Source: Candidatus Cloacimonadota bacterium
GTDB taxonomy: Bacteria; Cloacimonadota; Cloacimonadia; Cloacimonadales; TCS61
Reading direction: 5' to 3'
Assembly: GCA_030445745.1 (NCBI GenBank)
Contig: JASUTE010000019.1
Span: forward strand, 1 to 39,339
DNA length: 39,339 nucleotides
Each line of letters starts with the position of its first letter. Position 1 is the first letter of the stretch. A model generated the notes under the pieces. The model was not told where the DNA came from and made no database searches. It saw only the letters and a program-made list of their open reading frames with translations. A program made the position numbers and the translations under genes. Positions 15,973 to 25,174 of this stretch are shown in pieces.

Positions 15973-17267
15973 AAACTGTAACTATTCGTAATATTAAGGA
16001 TTATGTAGGTGAAACTGTGAAAATTAAAGGCTGGGTGCGCAACTACCGCAAAGCTAGTAGTAAACTTAGATTCATAATTCTGCGGGACGGCTCGGGCGAG
16101 GTTCAGGCGGTTGCTTTCAAACCCGAAATGGGACAAGCCAAGTTCGAAAAAACAAAGCAGATTAGCTTGGAGAGTTCAGTGGAAGCTGTGGGTAAGGTTA
16201 GCATACATCCTAAAAAGGAAGATGTTTACGAATTTCAACTTATAGATCTGAATATTATTGGCCAATCGGAAGATTATCCCATTGGCAAAAAAGCACATGG
16301 AGCTGATTTTCTACTTTCCAATCGACACTTGTGGATACGTTCTCGCAAGCAAATAGCAGCTCTGAAGATACGTCATACAGTATATTTTGCTATTTGTGAA
16401 TATTTGAATGAAAATGGGTTTTATCGCTTCGATTCTCCTATTTTAACCCCTAATGCTTGTGAAGGTACTACGACTTTGTTCGAGGTGCCCTATTTCGATT
16501 TGGGTAGCGCTTTTCTTTCCCAATCGGGACAATTGTATTTGGAACCGGGAATCACCAGTTTGGGTCGAGTTTACGATTTCGGGCCTGTTTTCCGAGCTGA
16601 AAAATCTAAAACCAGAAAACATCTTACTGAGTTTTGGATGATGGACGCTGAAGCTGCATTTGTGGAACATGAAGAAAATATGCAAATTCAGCAAGAACTT
16701 ATAAGATATGTAATAAGAAAAGTAATTGCTAATAATAAAACAGAGCTAGCAGAACTGAAAAGAGATATAGAATCTTTACAAAAAGCCGATAATGAGTTTA
16801 AAATAATAACTTACGAGCAGGCTATTTCTATTTTGCAGGAGAAGGGTTCAGAAATAGCCTATGGCGATGATTTTGGCGCTACCCAGGAAGAATTATTAAC
16901 TGAAGATAGCGCTGTACCTGTTTTTGTGGAAAAATGGCCTAAAGAGGCAAAAGCATTTTATATGAAACGCGATCCGGAAAATGAAAACCTGGTTTTAGGC
17001 GCTGATCTTTTAGCTCCCGAAAGATTTGGTGAGATCATCGGTGGTTCGCAGAGAGAAGATGATTATGAATTACTCAAACAGCGTATGCAAGCCGAAAATA
17101 TGCCTATTGAGGATTATCAGTGGTATTTGGATGTGCGTAAATATGGTTCGGTGCCGCATAGTGGGTTTGGTATAGGTTTAGAAAGATTGGTACAGTGGAT
17201 GAGTGGAATTCGCCATATTCGCGAGGTAATACCTTTTCCTAGGATGATTAATAGGATTTATCCTTAA
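15969..17267 (+). CDS. asnS: Asparaginyl-tRNA synthetase
   Basis: This class II synthetase attaches asparagine to tRNA-Asn. The 432 residues comprise an N-terminal OB-fold anticodon-binding domain (1-105, 'VKIKGWVRNYR'), then the catalytic core. Motif 1 lies around residue 150. Motif 2 is 'GPVFRAEKSKTRKHLTEFWM', and motif 3 near the end is 'GFGIGLERLVQW'. The core shares 'SQSGQLYLE' with AspRS, so a misnamed AspRS was considered. The length (about 430 residues, without the large bacterial AspRS insertion) and the C-terminal 'IRHIREVIPFPR' fit AsnRS and its archaeal-like relatives. It is coupled by ATGA to the preceding oxidoreductase gene, and pgeF starts two bases after its stop. Confidence 0.9.
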   Translation: MKTVTIRNIKDYVGETVKIKGWVRNYRKASSKLRFIILRDGSGEVQAVAFKPEMGQAKFEKTKQISLESSVEAVGKVSIHPKKEDVYEFQLIDLNIIGQSEDYPIGKKAHGADFLLSNRHLWIRSRKQIAALKIRHTVYFAICEYLNENGFYRFDSPILTPNACEGTTTLFEVPYFDLGSAFLSQSGQLYLEPGITSLGRVYDFGPVFRAEKSKTRKHLTEFWMMDAEAAFVEHEENMQIQQELIRYVIRKVIANNKTELAELKRDIESLQKADNEFKIITYEQAISILQEKGSEIAYGDDFGATQEELLTEDSAVPVFVEKWPKEAKAFYMKRDPENENLVLGADLLAPERFGEIIGGSQREDDYELLKQRMQAENMPIEDYQWYLDVRKYGSVPHSGFGIGLERLVQWMSGIRHIREVIPFPRMINRIYP

Positions 17268-17268
17268 G

Positions 17269-17892
17269 ATGATAAAAAACTATTTTGGTGATAACAGCCA
17301 TCCTTGGGCTACATTGAAGACGAGTTATTTACCAGGGGAATACTCATTTTTTGCCCAACAGGTTCACGGTAGCAACCTAAAAGTGGTAGAAAAAGACGAT
17401 CTGATTGCCAAAAAGGTTGTAGTTCCAGAGGTAGACGCTTTGGTTACTAAGTTAAAAAATGTGAACCTGGTATTAAAAACTGCCGATTGTATACCTATTC
17501 TTTTTGCAGATAGCAAACAAGGGCTAATAGCGGCTGCACACGCTGGTAGGCAAGGAGTACAAGCGAATATTTGCCAAGTGGTAGTGCGAAAAATGTTAGA
17601 GCTAAGTGCCCAGCTTGAAAATATAATCGTGGAGATGGGACCTGCTATCTGTGATATGCATTACCAAGTTAGTGAAGATATACAAACAGAATTCGAGGAA
17701 GCTACTGCCGTACAGCAGCTGCCAGGTTTTATACAATTAAAGAAGACTATCAGAATTCAATTGAACACTTTGGGTATAACAAACAAGAATATTTTAAATA
17801 ACAATATATGCACTTTCGAAAATCCAAATTACTTTTCTTATCGATTTAACCGAACCAAACAACGGCAGTTTAGTTATATAGTGCGCATCTAA
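17269..17892 (+). CDS. pgeF: PgeF/YfiH-type peptidoglycan-editing or purine nucleoside phosphorylase protein
   Basis: This 207-residue protein belongs to the Cu-oxidase_4/YfiH/laccase-domain family, now known to include purine nucleoside phosphorylases and PgeF, which removes wrongly incorporated serine from peptidoglycan precursors. The metal-binding and catalytic residues are all present: His in QVHG, Cys in TADCIPILFAD and His in AAHAG, plus 'GPAIC' and a C-terminal 'YFSYRFNRTKQRQ'. The usual AHAGWRG is AHAGRQG here, so the conserved Trp is lost. The protein is also somewhat shorter than the usual 240. No strong ribosome binding site is visible; it sits two bases after asnS and is likely translated by coupling. 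Its stop is one base from the stop of the convergent YitT-family gene. Confidence 0.85.
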   Translation: MIKNYFGDNSHPWATLKTSYLPGEYSFFAQQVHGSNLKVVEKDDLIAKKVVVPEVDALVTKLKNVNLVLKTADCIPILFADSKQGLIAAAHAGRQGVQANICQVVVRKMLELSAQLENIIVEMGPAICDMHYQVSEDIQTEFEEATAVQQLPGFIQLKKTIRIQLNTLGITNKNILNNNICTFENPNYFSYRFNRTKQRQFSYIVRI

Positions 17893-17893
17893 A

Positions 17894-18838
17894 TCATTTA
17901 TCGCTTAAATCCAAATTGCGACTGCGAAATCCGTAGCCCATTACATCGTATATATCGGTAAGAAGTACGAACGCTTTGGGATCAATATCTTTTATAAGAT
18001 CTCGCATCACAGCTACTTGCCTTCTGTTCATAGCGCAAAACAGCATATTTTTAGGTTCGCCAGTATAGCCACCCTCTGCTTTAATAAATGTAACTCCCCG
18101 ATTTATATGTTTGAAGATAGCTTCTTTTATAATATCGTTTTTTTCCGAAATTACATATACTCCCTTTACATATGGCAAACCTTCACTGGTAAGATCCGTT
18201 ATCTTGGTAGTTATAAATAGATTGATATAACCCCAAATAACTAATTTCATATCTTTGAAAACTACGCCAACAGTTAAAATTATTAGAGTTTCAGTTATCC
18301 AATAACCAGTGCCTATGGAAAGTCCTGTTTTAGATTTTATAAGTGCAACCGGAATATCGGTGCCACCTGTAGAACCTTTAAAACGAAAAATTATTCCCAA
18401 ACCTGCTCCCAACAGCACAGAACCTGCAATTGCTGTTAAATAAATATCATTGGGTCCTAAAAGCGCATAAATTGTTTTACCATTTTCCGATAAAAAAGTA
18501 AAAGGAGCTAGTTCCTGTATCATTCCGATTTTATGTAGATTTGGCAAACTTACCAGATCGGTAAATATCGAGACCAGCAGCATTCCATAAAGGGAACGTA
18601 TACCAAACCGCTTTCCCATAAAAATAAAACTGATTATAAAAAGAGGAATATTTAAAAGTAGCATTGAAAAACCAATAGGTAGATCAAAAATGTGGTACAT
18701 AATCTGAGCAAGACCACCAACACCACCTGGTGCTATTTTATAAGGAACTAAAAACCAGGAATATGATATTGCCAGAAGCATGGCACCTAAAATAATTCCA
18801 AAATATTGTATAATATTTCTTTGTAATTTATTTATCAT
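17894..18838 (-). CDS. YitT-family integral membrane protein (DUF161 plus DUF2179)
   Basis: This 314-residue membrane protein has about five transmembrane helices (between residues 12 and 215). The conserved 'KIAPGGVGGLAQI' loop and 'FRFKGSTGGTDIPVALI' are both typical of YitT. A soluble C-terminal DUF2179 domain (about 225-310) includes 'VTFIKAEGGYTGEPKNMLFC' in outline. The transport or signalling role of this family is not established. AAGGAGG precedes the ATG. It is divergent from the nucleoside kinase gene across 122 bases, and convergent with pgeF with a one-base gap. Confidence 0.92.
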   Translation of the reverse strand: MINKLQRNIIQYFGIILGAMLLAISYSWFLVPYKIAPGGVGGLAQIMYHIFDLPIGFSMLLLNIPLFIISFIFMGKRFGIRSLYGMLLVSIFTDLVSLPNLHKIGMIQELAPFTFLSENGKTIYALLGPNDIYLTAIAGSVLLGAGLGIIFRFKGSTGGTDIPVALIKSKTGLSIGTGYWITETLIILTVGVVFKDMKLVIWGYINLFITTKITDLTSEGLPYVKGVYVISEKNDIIKEAIFKHINRGVTFIKAEGGYTGEPKNMLFCAMNRRQVAVMRDLIKDIDPKAFVLLTDIYDVMGYGFRSRNLDLSDK

Positions 18839-18895
18839 TCCAGCCTCCTTGTTGCCCTTTTCAAATTTCCTATTTTGTCGTCAACTAAATTATAG

Positions 18896-18924
18896 TTTAC
18901 AAAAATAGCAAAGATATTTATTTT
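18896..18924 (+). promoter_or_regulatory. Candidate promoter of nucleoside kinase gene
   Basis: TTTACA (5 of 6 to the -35 consensus) is followed after 17 bases by TATTTT (4 of 6 to -10), in the 122-base divergent spacer. Transcription would start about 30 bases before the ATG at 18961, whose binding site is AGGAGG. It is a plausible vegetative promoter in AT-rich DNA. Confidence 0.4.
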
Positions 18925-18960
18925 GGAAAGTTAGCGTTCATAATAGATTTAGGAGGAAAC

Positions 18961-20616
18961 ATGATAACAATAGAATTAAAATTGAACGGCATTCCAAAAG
19001 GAAATTATAATTTCCAGGAAAGTGCAAATATAGAAGAGCTTTTGCAAAATTGCAAACAGCCTGAAAAAAATATAATAGCTGCCAAAATGAATAATAATAC
19101 GTATGTAGATTGGCAACAGCAGATAGAAAAAAGTTGTACAATCGATTTGGTAAGTGTAAATTCACCGGAGGGGTTTTCTATATACCAAGACACTGCGATC
19201 ATGATAATGATGAAAGCTTTTCATAGCTTATTTCCCAACAAATACAGATTAGTTATAGAACATTCGATTGGTTCTGGAATTTATGGTGAAGTTTTTGGCG
19301 GCTATGTATTAAAACAGGAAGATGTAGACAAATTGAAGCAAGAAATGCAGAAGATAATTGAAGCTAACTTTAGAATAGAAAAATTAGTTTTAACCAGTAA
19401 TGAAGCAGAAGATATTTTCAAGCAGTTTGGTCGGGATGATGTAATAAAAAACTTAAATAGAAGTAAGATGCAGGTTTTTAAATGTGAAGGTTACTACGAT
19501 TATTTTATTAGGCAGTTAGCTCCTAGCACTGGTTATATTAGGGCTTTCGATTTAGTTTTTCACGCACCTGGTCTTATCTTGCAATATCCCGATAAAAATA
19601 CGATGGAATTGGATTATAGTAAACCATTTCCCCGCAATTTATTTTCTACGCATCAGGAGCATGATAAATGGCTAAATATTTTGGGAGTACATTTTGTTAG
19701 TAGCATAAACAGAAAGATCAAAAAGTATAAGTTAACAGATTTAATTTTGATAGAAGAAGCACTTCACGAAAACAAGATTGTTAATATTGCGGAAGAGATT
19801 TCGCATAATAGAGATGCTAAAGTAATCCTGATAGCTGGGCCTTCCTCTTCGGGTAAAACTACTTTTGCCAAGCGGTTATCTATTCAATTGCGGGTTTTGG
19901 GTATTTTCCCGCATATTATGGGAATGGATAACTATTTCCTACCACGAGAAAAAACTCCTTTAAAAGAAAATGGAGAGAAAGATTATGAATCGATAAAAGC
20001 TATTGACCTGGAGCTTCTGAACCAACATTTGCAGGCTGTTCTATCGGGAGAAGAGATTCAGCTTCCTAAGTATAATTTTGTGGCTGGGCGGCGAGAACTT
20101 AGCAATCGCAGACTAAGATTATTGGAAAATGATGTATTAATAATGGAAGGAATTCACGGGCTTAACGATGAATTAACAAAATCGGTTCCCTTTAACCAGA
20201 AATTGAAGATCTATGTAAGTGCTTTGAACAATTTGAGTATCGATTCGCATAATCGCATTCCAACCACAGATACCAGAAAGATACGCCGAATCATTCGAGA
20301 TCACAATTTCCGCGGTCATACAGCTGAGCAAACCCTGAAAATGTGGAATGCGGTACGCGCTGGTGAAGATAGAAATATTTTTCCTTTCCAAGAAAATGCA
20401 GATTTTATGTTCAACAGTATTTTAACTTACGAATTGGGTGTACTTAAGAAATATATTACTCCGCTTTTGGAAGGAATTGATGAATATTCTGAAGAGTATT
20501 TGGAAGCCCAAAGGTTGCTTAGGATTCTACATCATTTCTCTAATATTTCCGATGAGATGGTGCCTTCCAATTCCATTCTGCGTGAATTTATTGGCGGTAG
20601 TATTTTCAAGTATTAA
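18961..20616 (+). CDS. Nucleoside kinase with ThrRS-like TGS/SAD domains (uridine kinase family)
   Basis: This 551-residue protein combines an N-terminal TGS-like domain (1-60) and a threonyl-tRNA-synthetase second-additional-like domain (about 75-240, 'HSIGSGIYGEVFGG') with a C-terminal phosphoribulokinase/uridine kinase domain (about 275-500). The kinase domain has Walker A GPSSSGKTT, 'MGMDNYFLPRE' (the usual uridine-kinase D.(Y/F)Y region) and 'LIMEGIHGLN' as the Walker B-like strand. This architecture is known in Clostridia and other anaerobes and is usually annotated as nucleoside or uridine kinase; its exact substrate is unsettled. AGGAGG lies upstream of the ATG. Its stop overlaps by four bases the stop of the convergent beta-barrel gene. 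Confidence 0.9.
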   Translation: MITIELKLNGIPKGNYNFQESANIEELLQNCKQPEKNIIAAKMNNNTYVDWQQQIEKSCTIDLVSVNSPEGFSIYQDTAIMIMMKAFHSLFPNKYRLVIEHSIGSGIYGEVFGGYVLKQEDVDKLKQEMQKIIEANFRIEKLVLTSNEAEDIFKQFGRDDVIKNLNRSKMQVFKCEGYYDYFIRQLAPSTGYIRAFDLVFHAPGLILQYPDKNTMELDYSKPFPRNLFSTHQEHDKWLNILGVHFVSSINRKIKKYKLTDLILIEEALHENKIVNIAEEISHNRDAKVILIAGPSSSGKTTFAKRLSIQLRVLGIFPHIMGMDNYFLPREKTPLKENGEKDYESIKAIDLELLNQHLQAVLSGEEIQLPKYNFVAGRRELSNRRLRLLENDVLIMEGIHGLNDELTKSVPFNQKLKIYVSALNNLSIDSHNRIPTTDTRKIRRIIRDHNFRGHTAEQTLKMWNAVRAGEDRNIFPFQENADFMFNSILTYELGVLKKYITPLLEGIDEYSEEYLEAQRLLRILHHFSNISDEMVPSNSILREFIGGSIFKY

Positions 20617-22178
20617 TTCAAAAAGAACCAATTTACTCCAAAAAGAAAATGAGATTGGGTTAAGGGAAAGCCTTTGATTTCTTCTTTGCTAAAGGGATTA
20701 ACTGCTTCTGCTTTTATGTTGAATTTATTGGTGATGTCTATTGAAAGTCTTATTTTAAGAAAATCGCCATCAGTTTGCTGAAAGTCACTATAATTCTGAT
20801 AGATAAAGTTAAGATTTATCTGATTGCCATAAGGTAATTGGTAAGCTATACCAAATGCCGATTGTTGTTGCCAAACAGGGTAGAGTGCGGTTTCATCTTG
20901 CAGCCATTGCCAATTGTTGTTTAGATTTATCAAAATAGGAGTAAGTTCTAAATTTAATTTTATAACGCCTCTGGCATAATTTGATGTCTCTGAATTGATA
21001 GAATATTTACCAGCTAAGATATAGGTTTGCAAATAATTCGAATTCCACTGCAGTCCAGCACCATATTTCTCGTGGTCATCTTCGCTTTTGCTATCTACAA
21101 ATTCTCCTACTAACCCCCAATTCCCATACAAATTACTATTTGCAAAACTGCTGAACAGGAAATCTTCAGAATTTTTATATCTGGCATTATTAAGCCATTC
21201 CACATAGGTGGATTGCAAACTATGTTCCAGCGAGTAAAGTTTAAATTCTTGTGTTTCTTGCCAAAAATATTCATAGGAAAAATTGATGTTATTGCTGGAT
21301 AGATCTATATTTTTGGAAAGCAACAGAACATCTGTTTTTTGCTGTTGGTTTTGCAGCTCAGAGTTATCGTGCCGAAAGCCTACATCCAAGATCTTATTTT
21401 TCAATTTTGCGCCGATTTCTTCTGAACTCCAGTTTACTATTTCACTGCTGTCCAGTTTTGCTCCAGCCATTTCCTCATCGATTTTGTGGTAAAAAACTTT
21501 TAAAGAGCCTAATTCATGATGGTAGGAAGAGTTAAAATGAAAATTTTGTGAACTCTCATTCTGATTTCCCCAAAATCCCTCTTGCCCTAAATAACCAGCG
21601 TTTATTCCCAGGTTATCTATTCCTAAAAATTCGTATTTTTTCATAGAAGCTAAGGCGTGGTTCATGTCTTCATCGCCCAAACCCAAAAAGCTCTCTACCA
21701 AAGTTACAGGTTGCTTGTATTCTGCTTGGCCAAAATCATAGTGATTATTTGTATAGCTTAGGTTTTGGAAAGGAGCTAATTTTTGCAACAGCAAATCCAT
21801 GCTGCCAAAGGGAGCAAAATAAGTGAATCCATATTTTGTGTAGGTTGCTGGTGGAGTGAACAAAGTTTTTAAATGGAAATTTTCGCTAATAACAAAATTA
21901 CTTGTAGTTATAAAATCATATTCCTGCAAAGCATGCTGGTTTAAATAATCATCGATATTTTTTTTTAGCTCCAGTGAGCTGTAAGTAGCTTCTTTTTCTA
22001 AGTTGGTAGTAGAAGAACTGAGGCTATCGCTGTAAACTTCCAAACTATCGGAAATCGTTTGTAAGCTATCTGTAATGGTAGAAAGTGAATCTGGTGATGC
22101 TGGTAAATTTATGGAATTTTGACTTATTAGCAAGGGAAAAGAGAAGCATAAAACCGCTATGAGTGCCGATTTTCTCAC
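20613..22178 (-). CDS. Exported protein, probable outer-membrane beta-barrel
   Basis: This 521-residue protein has a signal peptide (about 1-19). A serine-rich section (28-60) repeats Asp-Ser-Leu every seven residues ('DSLQTISDSLEVYSDSL'). A long part (about 150-521) of alternating polar and hydrophobic strands ends in an aromatic residue followed by Leu-Asn. This pattern suggests an outer-membrane beta-barrel, but I recognise no named family. The GTG start overlaps the upstream epimerase stop by four bases (GTGA), so it is coupled to it; no good separate ribosome site is seen. The first part (60-150) has 'FTPPATYTKYGFTYFAPFGSMDLLLQKLAPF' in outline, which might be a plug or periplasmic segment. 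The function is unknown. Confidence 0.75.
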   Translation of the reverse strand: MRKSALIAVLCFSFPLLISQNSINLPASPDSLSTITDSLQTISDSLEVYSDSLSSSTTNLEKEATYSSLELKKNIDDYLNQHALQEYDFITTSNFVISENFHLKTLFTPPATYTKYGFTYFAPFGSMDLLLQKLAPFQNLSYTNNHYDFGQAEYKQPVTLVESFLGLGDEDMNHALASMKKYEFLGIDNLGINAGYLGQEGFWGNQNESSQNFHFNSSYHHELGSLKVFYHKIDEEMAGAKLDSSEIVNWSSEEIGAKLKNKILDVGFRHDNSELQNQQQKTDVLLLSKNIDLSSNNINFSYEYFWQETQEFKLYSLEHSLQSTYVEWLNNARYKNSEDFLFSSFANSNLYGNWGLVGEFVDSKSEDDHEKYGAGLQWNSNYLQTYILAGKYSINSETSNYARGVIKLNLELTPILINLNNNWQWLQDETALYPVWQQQSAFGIAYQLPYGNQINLNFIYQNYSDFQQTDGDFLKIRLSIDITNKFNIKAEAVNPFSKEEIKGFPLTQSHFLFGVNWFFLN

Positions 22179-23140
22179 TTTAACCAGCCATTTTGTAAAT
22201 ACCAGCGGTAAGTTTGCTGTAAAGCAATCTGTAAGTTATATTCGGGCTTAAATTTCAAAATATCTTTAGCTTTTTTGTTGTTTACCAGCCAGCAACTTTC
22301 TCTCATTTCTTTCACCTTTTCGTGGTTTAGGGTAGGATATTTTTTAGTTAATTTACCCGCTAATTCAGAGATTTCTGCAACTAAAATAACTAAAAATTCA
22401 GGAAGTCGAATCTGCATTACATTTTTGTTCATTACTCTACTCAATGTTTGGGCAAACTGCTGCCAGGTGTAGGTTTTGCCATCGGAAGCAAAAAAGGTTT
22501 GGTTGTATGCTTTTGTATTTCCCAGGGTAGATTTTATTAACTTTACCAGGTCCTCCACATAGATCAAGCTCATATAGCGCTTTTTCTTTCCTATTAACAG
22601 GGAAAGATGCTTGTTTATTAATTTAAAATAGAGATAGAAATCTTTTTCACCTGGGCCAAAAACTGAAGCTGGGCGAATAAAAGTATAGGGAATTTTCAAC
22701 ACTTTTTGTAGTTCTTGTTCTGCCAGTAATTTACTTTTACCATACATTGAAATCGGATGACAGCTATCATCTTCCAATTTTGGGGTAAGGCCAGCGCCAG
22801 AAGCGGCTTGGCTGCTAATGAAGATAAATTGCTCCAGTTTAAATTTATTGGCTAGTTGGGCTAATTTCAAGCTCAGGTTAATGTTAATTTGCTCGAAATC
22901 GCTCCACGTGGCTGCTTTAGTTAGCGCTGCTGTATGAATTAGTATATCCTGTGAGGCAATAATAGTTTGCAGCAACTCTTCATCGCTGTAATCTACAAAC
23001 CTTATCATATTTTTGTCTGCCAACAAATCTGTATTAGAGTTCTGCCGAACCAGACAAGTTACCTGGTATTCGTTCTTTAGGTAATTTGACAAAAAACTCC
23101 CAATAAAACCATTTGCTCCTGTTATTGCTATTTTTTTCAT
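22175..23140 (-). CDS. NAD-dependent epimerase/dehydratase (extended SDR family)
   Basis: This 321-residue Rossmann protein has the extended SDR signature TGANGFIG at residues 7-14 and an active-site 'YGKSK' (YxxxK) motif. Its upstream serine lies in 'FISSQAASG', and 'RPASVFGPGEKD' follows as in nucleotide-sugar epimerases and dehydratases. The C-terminus is fairly basic and ends in an amphipathic helix. The substrate cannot be decided; nucleotide-sugar or isoprenoid-type substrates are possible. It is the first gene of a two-gene unit with the putative beta-barrel protein. No strong ribosome binding site is visible before its ATG. Confidence 0.88.
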   Translation of the reverse strand: MKKIAITGANGFIGSFLSNYLKNEYQVTCLVRQNSNTDLLADKNMIRFVDYSDEELLQTIIASQDILIHTAALTKAATWSDFEQININLSLKLAQLANKFKLEQFIFISSQAASGAGLTPKLEDDSCHPISMYGKSKLLAEQELQKVLKIPYTFIRPASVFGPGEKDFYLYFKLINKHLSLLIGKKKRYMSLIYVEDLVKLIKSTLGNTKAYNQTFFASDGKTYTWQQFAQTLSRVMNKNVMQIRLPEFLVILVAEISELAGKLTKKYPTLNHEKVKEMRESCWLVNNKKAKDILKFKPEYNLQIALQQTYRWYLQNGWLK

Positions 23141-23291
23141 ATGGGCAAAATTGAAATAAAAACCATAATGGTCAAATGAAATATGTTAGAAACTTTTTAT
23201 AATGTTTGGAATAGCAAGTCAATCCTGCTTAATTTTATAATCCTGACCCTATTGATGCTGCCTTTATTTACAGTTCACGATTATTTGATAA

Positions 23292-23320
23292 TAAAAAAAC
23301 CCGCCTGGGTAGACGGGCTT
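23292..23320 (-). terminator. Intrinsic terminator of tig-clpP-clpX unit
   Basis: On the minus strand AAGCCCGTC pairs with GGCGGGTTT across a six-base loop (TACCCA), a nine-pair stem with two G-U pairs. A run of T's follows directly. It starts 15 bases after the clpX stop. Confidence 0.88.
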
Positions 23321-23334
23321 AGAATCTTATTTAT

Positions 23335-24573
23335 TTACGCACTCTTATGGGATTTTATATCTTTTTGTAAGACAAATTTCGGCTCAGTGTTCTGGGTTAC
23401 CACATCTTTAGTGATCTTACACTCTTTTACCTCTTGCATATCGGGCAGGTAATACATTATTTCGTTCATAAATTTTTCCATGATAGCCCGTAAACCACGC
23501 GCACCTGTTTTTTGTTTTATGGCGATGCTGGCTATTTCACGCAAGGCTTCCATACTAAATTTAAGTTCGATATCTTCCATCTCAAAAAGTTTTTCGTACT
23601 GTTTGCAAATAGCATTCTTGGGTTTAGTAAGAATTTCTACCAAAGCTGGTTCATCCAGTTGCTCTAAAGATGAAATGATTGGGATACGGCCAACCAATTC
23701 TGGAATAAGCCCATATTTCACTAAATCATCTGGAATACATTTACTGAAAATATTTATATCTCTATCTTTATGCGAAATTATATCTGCATCGAAACCAACT
23801 GTTTTCTTTTGTAAGCGATTTTGAATTATCTTTTCCAGTCCGAAAAAAGCTCCTCCAGAAATAAACAGGATATTTTTGGTATCGACCTCGATAAATTCCT
23901 GATGCGGATGTTTACGTCCACCTTTAGGTGGAACATTCACTTTAGCACCTTCCAATATTTTTAGTAATGCTTGCTGTACTCCTTCACCAGAAACATCACG
24001 AGTGATAGAAGGTGTTTCCGATTTGCGGGCAATTTTATCCAATTCATCCACATAGATTATGCCTTTTTCAGCTTTTTCTACATCGTAATTGGCATTTTGC
24101 AGCAAACGAACCAAAATATTTTCTACATCATCACCTACATATCCAGCTTCAGTTAAAGTGGTAGCATCGGCAATGGCAAAAGGAACCTTCAGCAGTTTAG
24201 CTAAAGTTTGTGCGATCAGGGTTTTACCGGAACCAGTTGGGCCTATCATTAAAATATTGCTTTTTTCTATCTCTACATCCTGACCTTTTTTCTGTTTAAA
24301 GATACGTTTGTAATGATTGTAAACAGCAACTGAGATTATCTTTTTAGCTGCTTCCTGGCCAATTACATATTGATCCAAAAATTTATGAATTTCACTGGGA
24401 GTAGGAAGTACGAAATTATCGAGTTCCGCTTCCTCACGATCATTTTCCAATATTGTATGGCACATCTCGATGCATTCATCGCAGATATTACCATTTATAC
24501 CTTTAATAATGTAATTGGTTTCACTCTCGTCGCGTCCACAAAATGAACATTTGCGAATTTTGTTATCTTCCAC
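23335..24573 (-). CDS. clpX: ATP-dependent Clp protease ATP-binding subunit ClpX
   Basis: ClpX is the AAA+ unfoldase that feeds substrates to ClpP. A GTG start at 24573 is chosen: it shares one base with the clpP stop (TAGTG) and has AGGAG upstream. It gives a 412-residue protein that begins right before the zinc domain (Cys9, Cys12, Cys31, Cys34), as in other ClpX. An upstream ATG at 24633 would add 20 residues inside clpP and is unlikely. The core has Walker A GPTGSGKT, Walker [11 protein letters not shown], the pore loop AGYVGDD and arginine-finger/sensor motifs ('IPELVGRIP', 'GARGLRAI'). The ClpP-docking IGF loop is present as VGF. All functional parts look intact. It ends the tRNA-Leu/tig/clpP/clpX unit. 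Confidence 0.97.
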   Translation of the reverse strand: MEDNKIRKCSFCGRDESETNYIIKGINGNICDECIEMCHTILENDREEAELDNFVLPTPSEIHKFLDQYVIGQEAAKKIISVAVYNHYKRIFKQKKGQDVEIEKSNILMIGPTGSGKTLIAQTLAKLLKVPFAIADATTLTEAGYVGDDVENILVRLLQNANYDVEKAEKGIIYVDELDKIARKSETPSITRDVSGEGVQQALLKILEGAKVNVPPKGGRKHPHQEFIEVDTKNILFISGGAFFGLEKIIQNRLQKKTVGFDADIISHKDRDINIFSKCIPDDLVKYGLIPELVGRIPIISSLEQLDEPALVEILTKPKNAICKQYEKLFEMEDIELKFSMEALREIASIAIKQKTGARGLRAIMEKFMNEIMYYLPDMQEVKECKITKDVVTQNTEPKFVLQKDIKSHKSA

Positions 24574-25172
24574 TAAGAATCTCCTTTTGATTTTCTTTTG
24601 GTAATAACTTCGTCGATAATTCCATATTTGCAAGCATCTTTTGCACTCATAAAGAAATTTCTGTCACTATCCTTTTCAATTTTTTTCAAAGGCTGGTTAG
24701 TGTGCTTGTGCATTATCTCGTTCAATATCTTTTTAATATTCATCAGTTCTTTTGCGTGAATTTCTATATCGGAAGCTTGGCCGCGCACGCCCCCTAAAGG
24801 TTGGTGAATCATCACTCGGCTATTGGGAAGCCCAAAGCGTTTTTTTTCTGCTCCAGCTGCCAGCAGCAATGCACCCATACTGGCTGCTTGGCCAATGCAT
24901 ATTGTGGAAACATCGGGCTTGATGTATTGCATGGTGTCGTAGATAGCTAAGCCAGCTGTAACTGAACCACCGGGACTGTTTATGTACATAAAAATGTCTT
25001 TATCTGGGTCTTCTGCTTCCAAATGCAAAAGCTGAGCTACTATTAAATTTGCCACATTATCATCTATCACAGAACCCAGAAATATGATTCTATCTTTTAA
25101 AAGTCGGGAATATATATCGTAGGAACGTTCAGCTCTACCGCTTTGTTCTACTACTATTGGTACGTAAGGCAT
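24573..25172 (-). CDS. clpP: ATP-dependent Clp protease proteolytic subunit ClpP, catalytic Asp replaced by Asn
   Basis: The 199-residue serine protease subunit matches ClpP along its full length, without a long propeptide. Ser98 (GQAASMGA) and His123 (MIHQPLGG) of the triad are present. The third residue, expected as Asp172 in the 'DRD(N/R/F)F(M/L)' motif, is Asn172 here ('DSDRNFFMS'; codon AAT on the minus strand, around 24657-24659). The oligomerisation helices and the hydrophobic docking pocket residues look normal. The gene lies two bases after tig and overlaps clpX by one base, the classic tig-clpP-clpX order. The substitution could weaken activity or be compensated. It is read directly from the sequence, but its effect is not known from here. 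Confidence 0.96.
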   Translation of the reverse strand: MPYVPIVVEQSGRAERSYDIYSRLLKDRIIFLGSVIDDNVANLIVAQLLHLEAEDPDKDIFMYINSPGGSVTAGLAIYDTMQYIKPDVSTICIGQAASMGALLLAAGAEKKRFGLPNSRVMIHQPLGGVRGQASDIEIHAKELMNIKKILNEIMHKHTNQPLKKIEKDSDRNFFMSAKDACKYGIIDEVITKRKSKGDS

Positions 25173-25174
25173 GC

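Noticed and set aside
23183-23452. Plus-strand 89-residue hydrophobic ORF in the gap after clpX
   Set aside because: It has no ribosome binding site, runs through the clpX terminator hairpin and lies antisense to the clpX 3' end, so it is most likely chance.
24574-24633. Earlier ATG start for clpX
   Set aside because: It lies inside clpP and adds a basic stretch not found in ClpX; the GTG at 24573 has AGGAG and begins just before the zinc domain.
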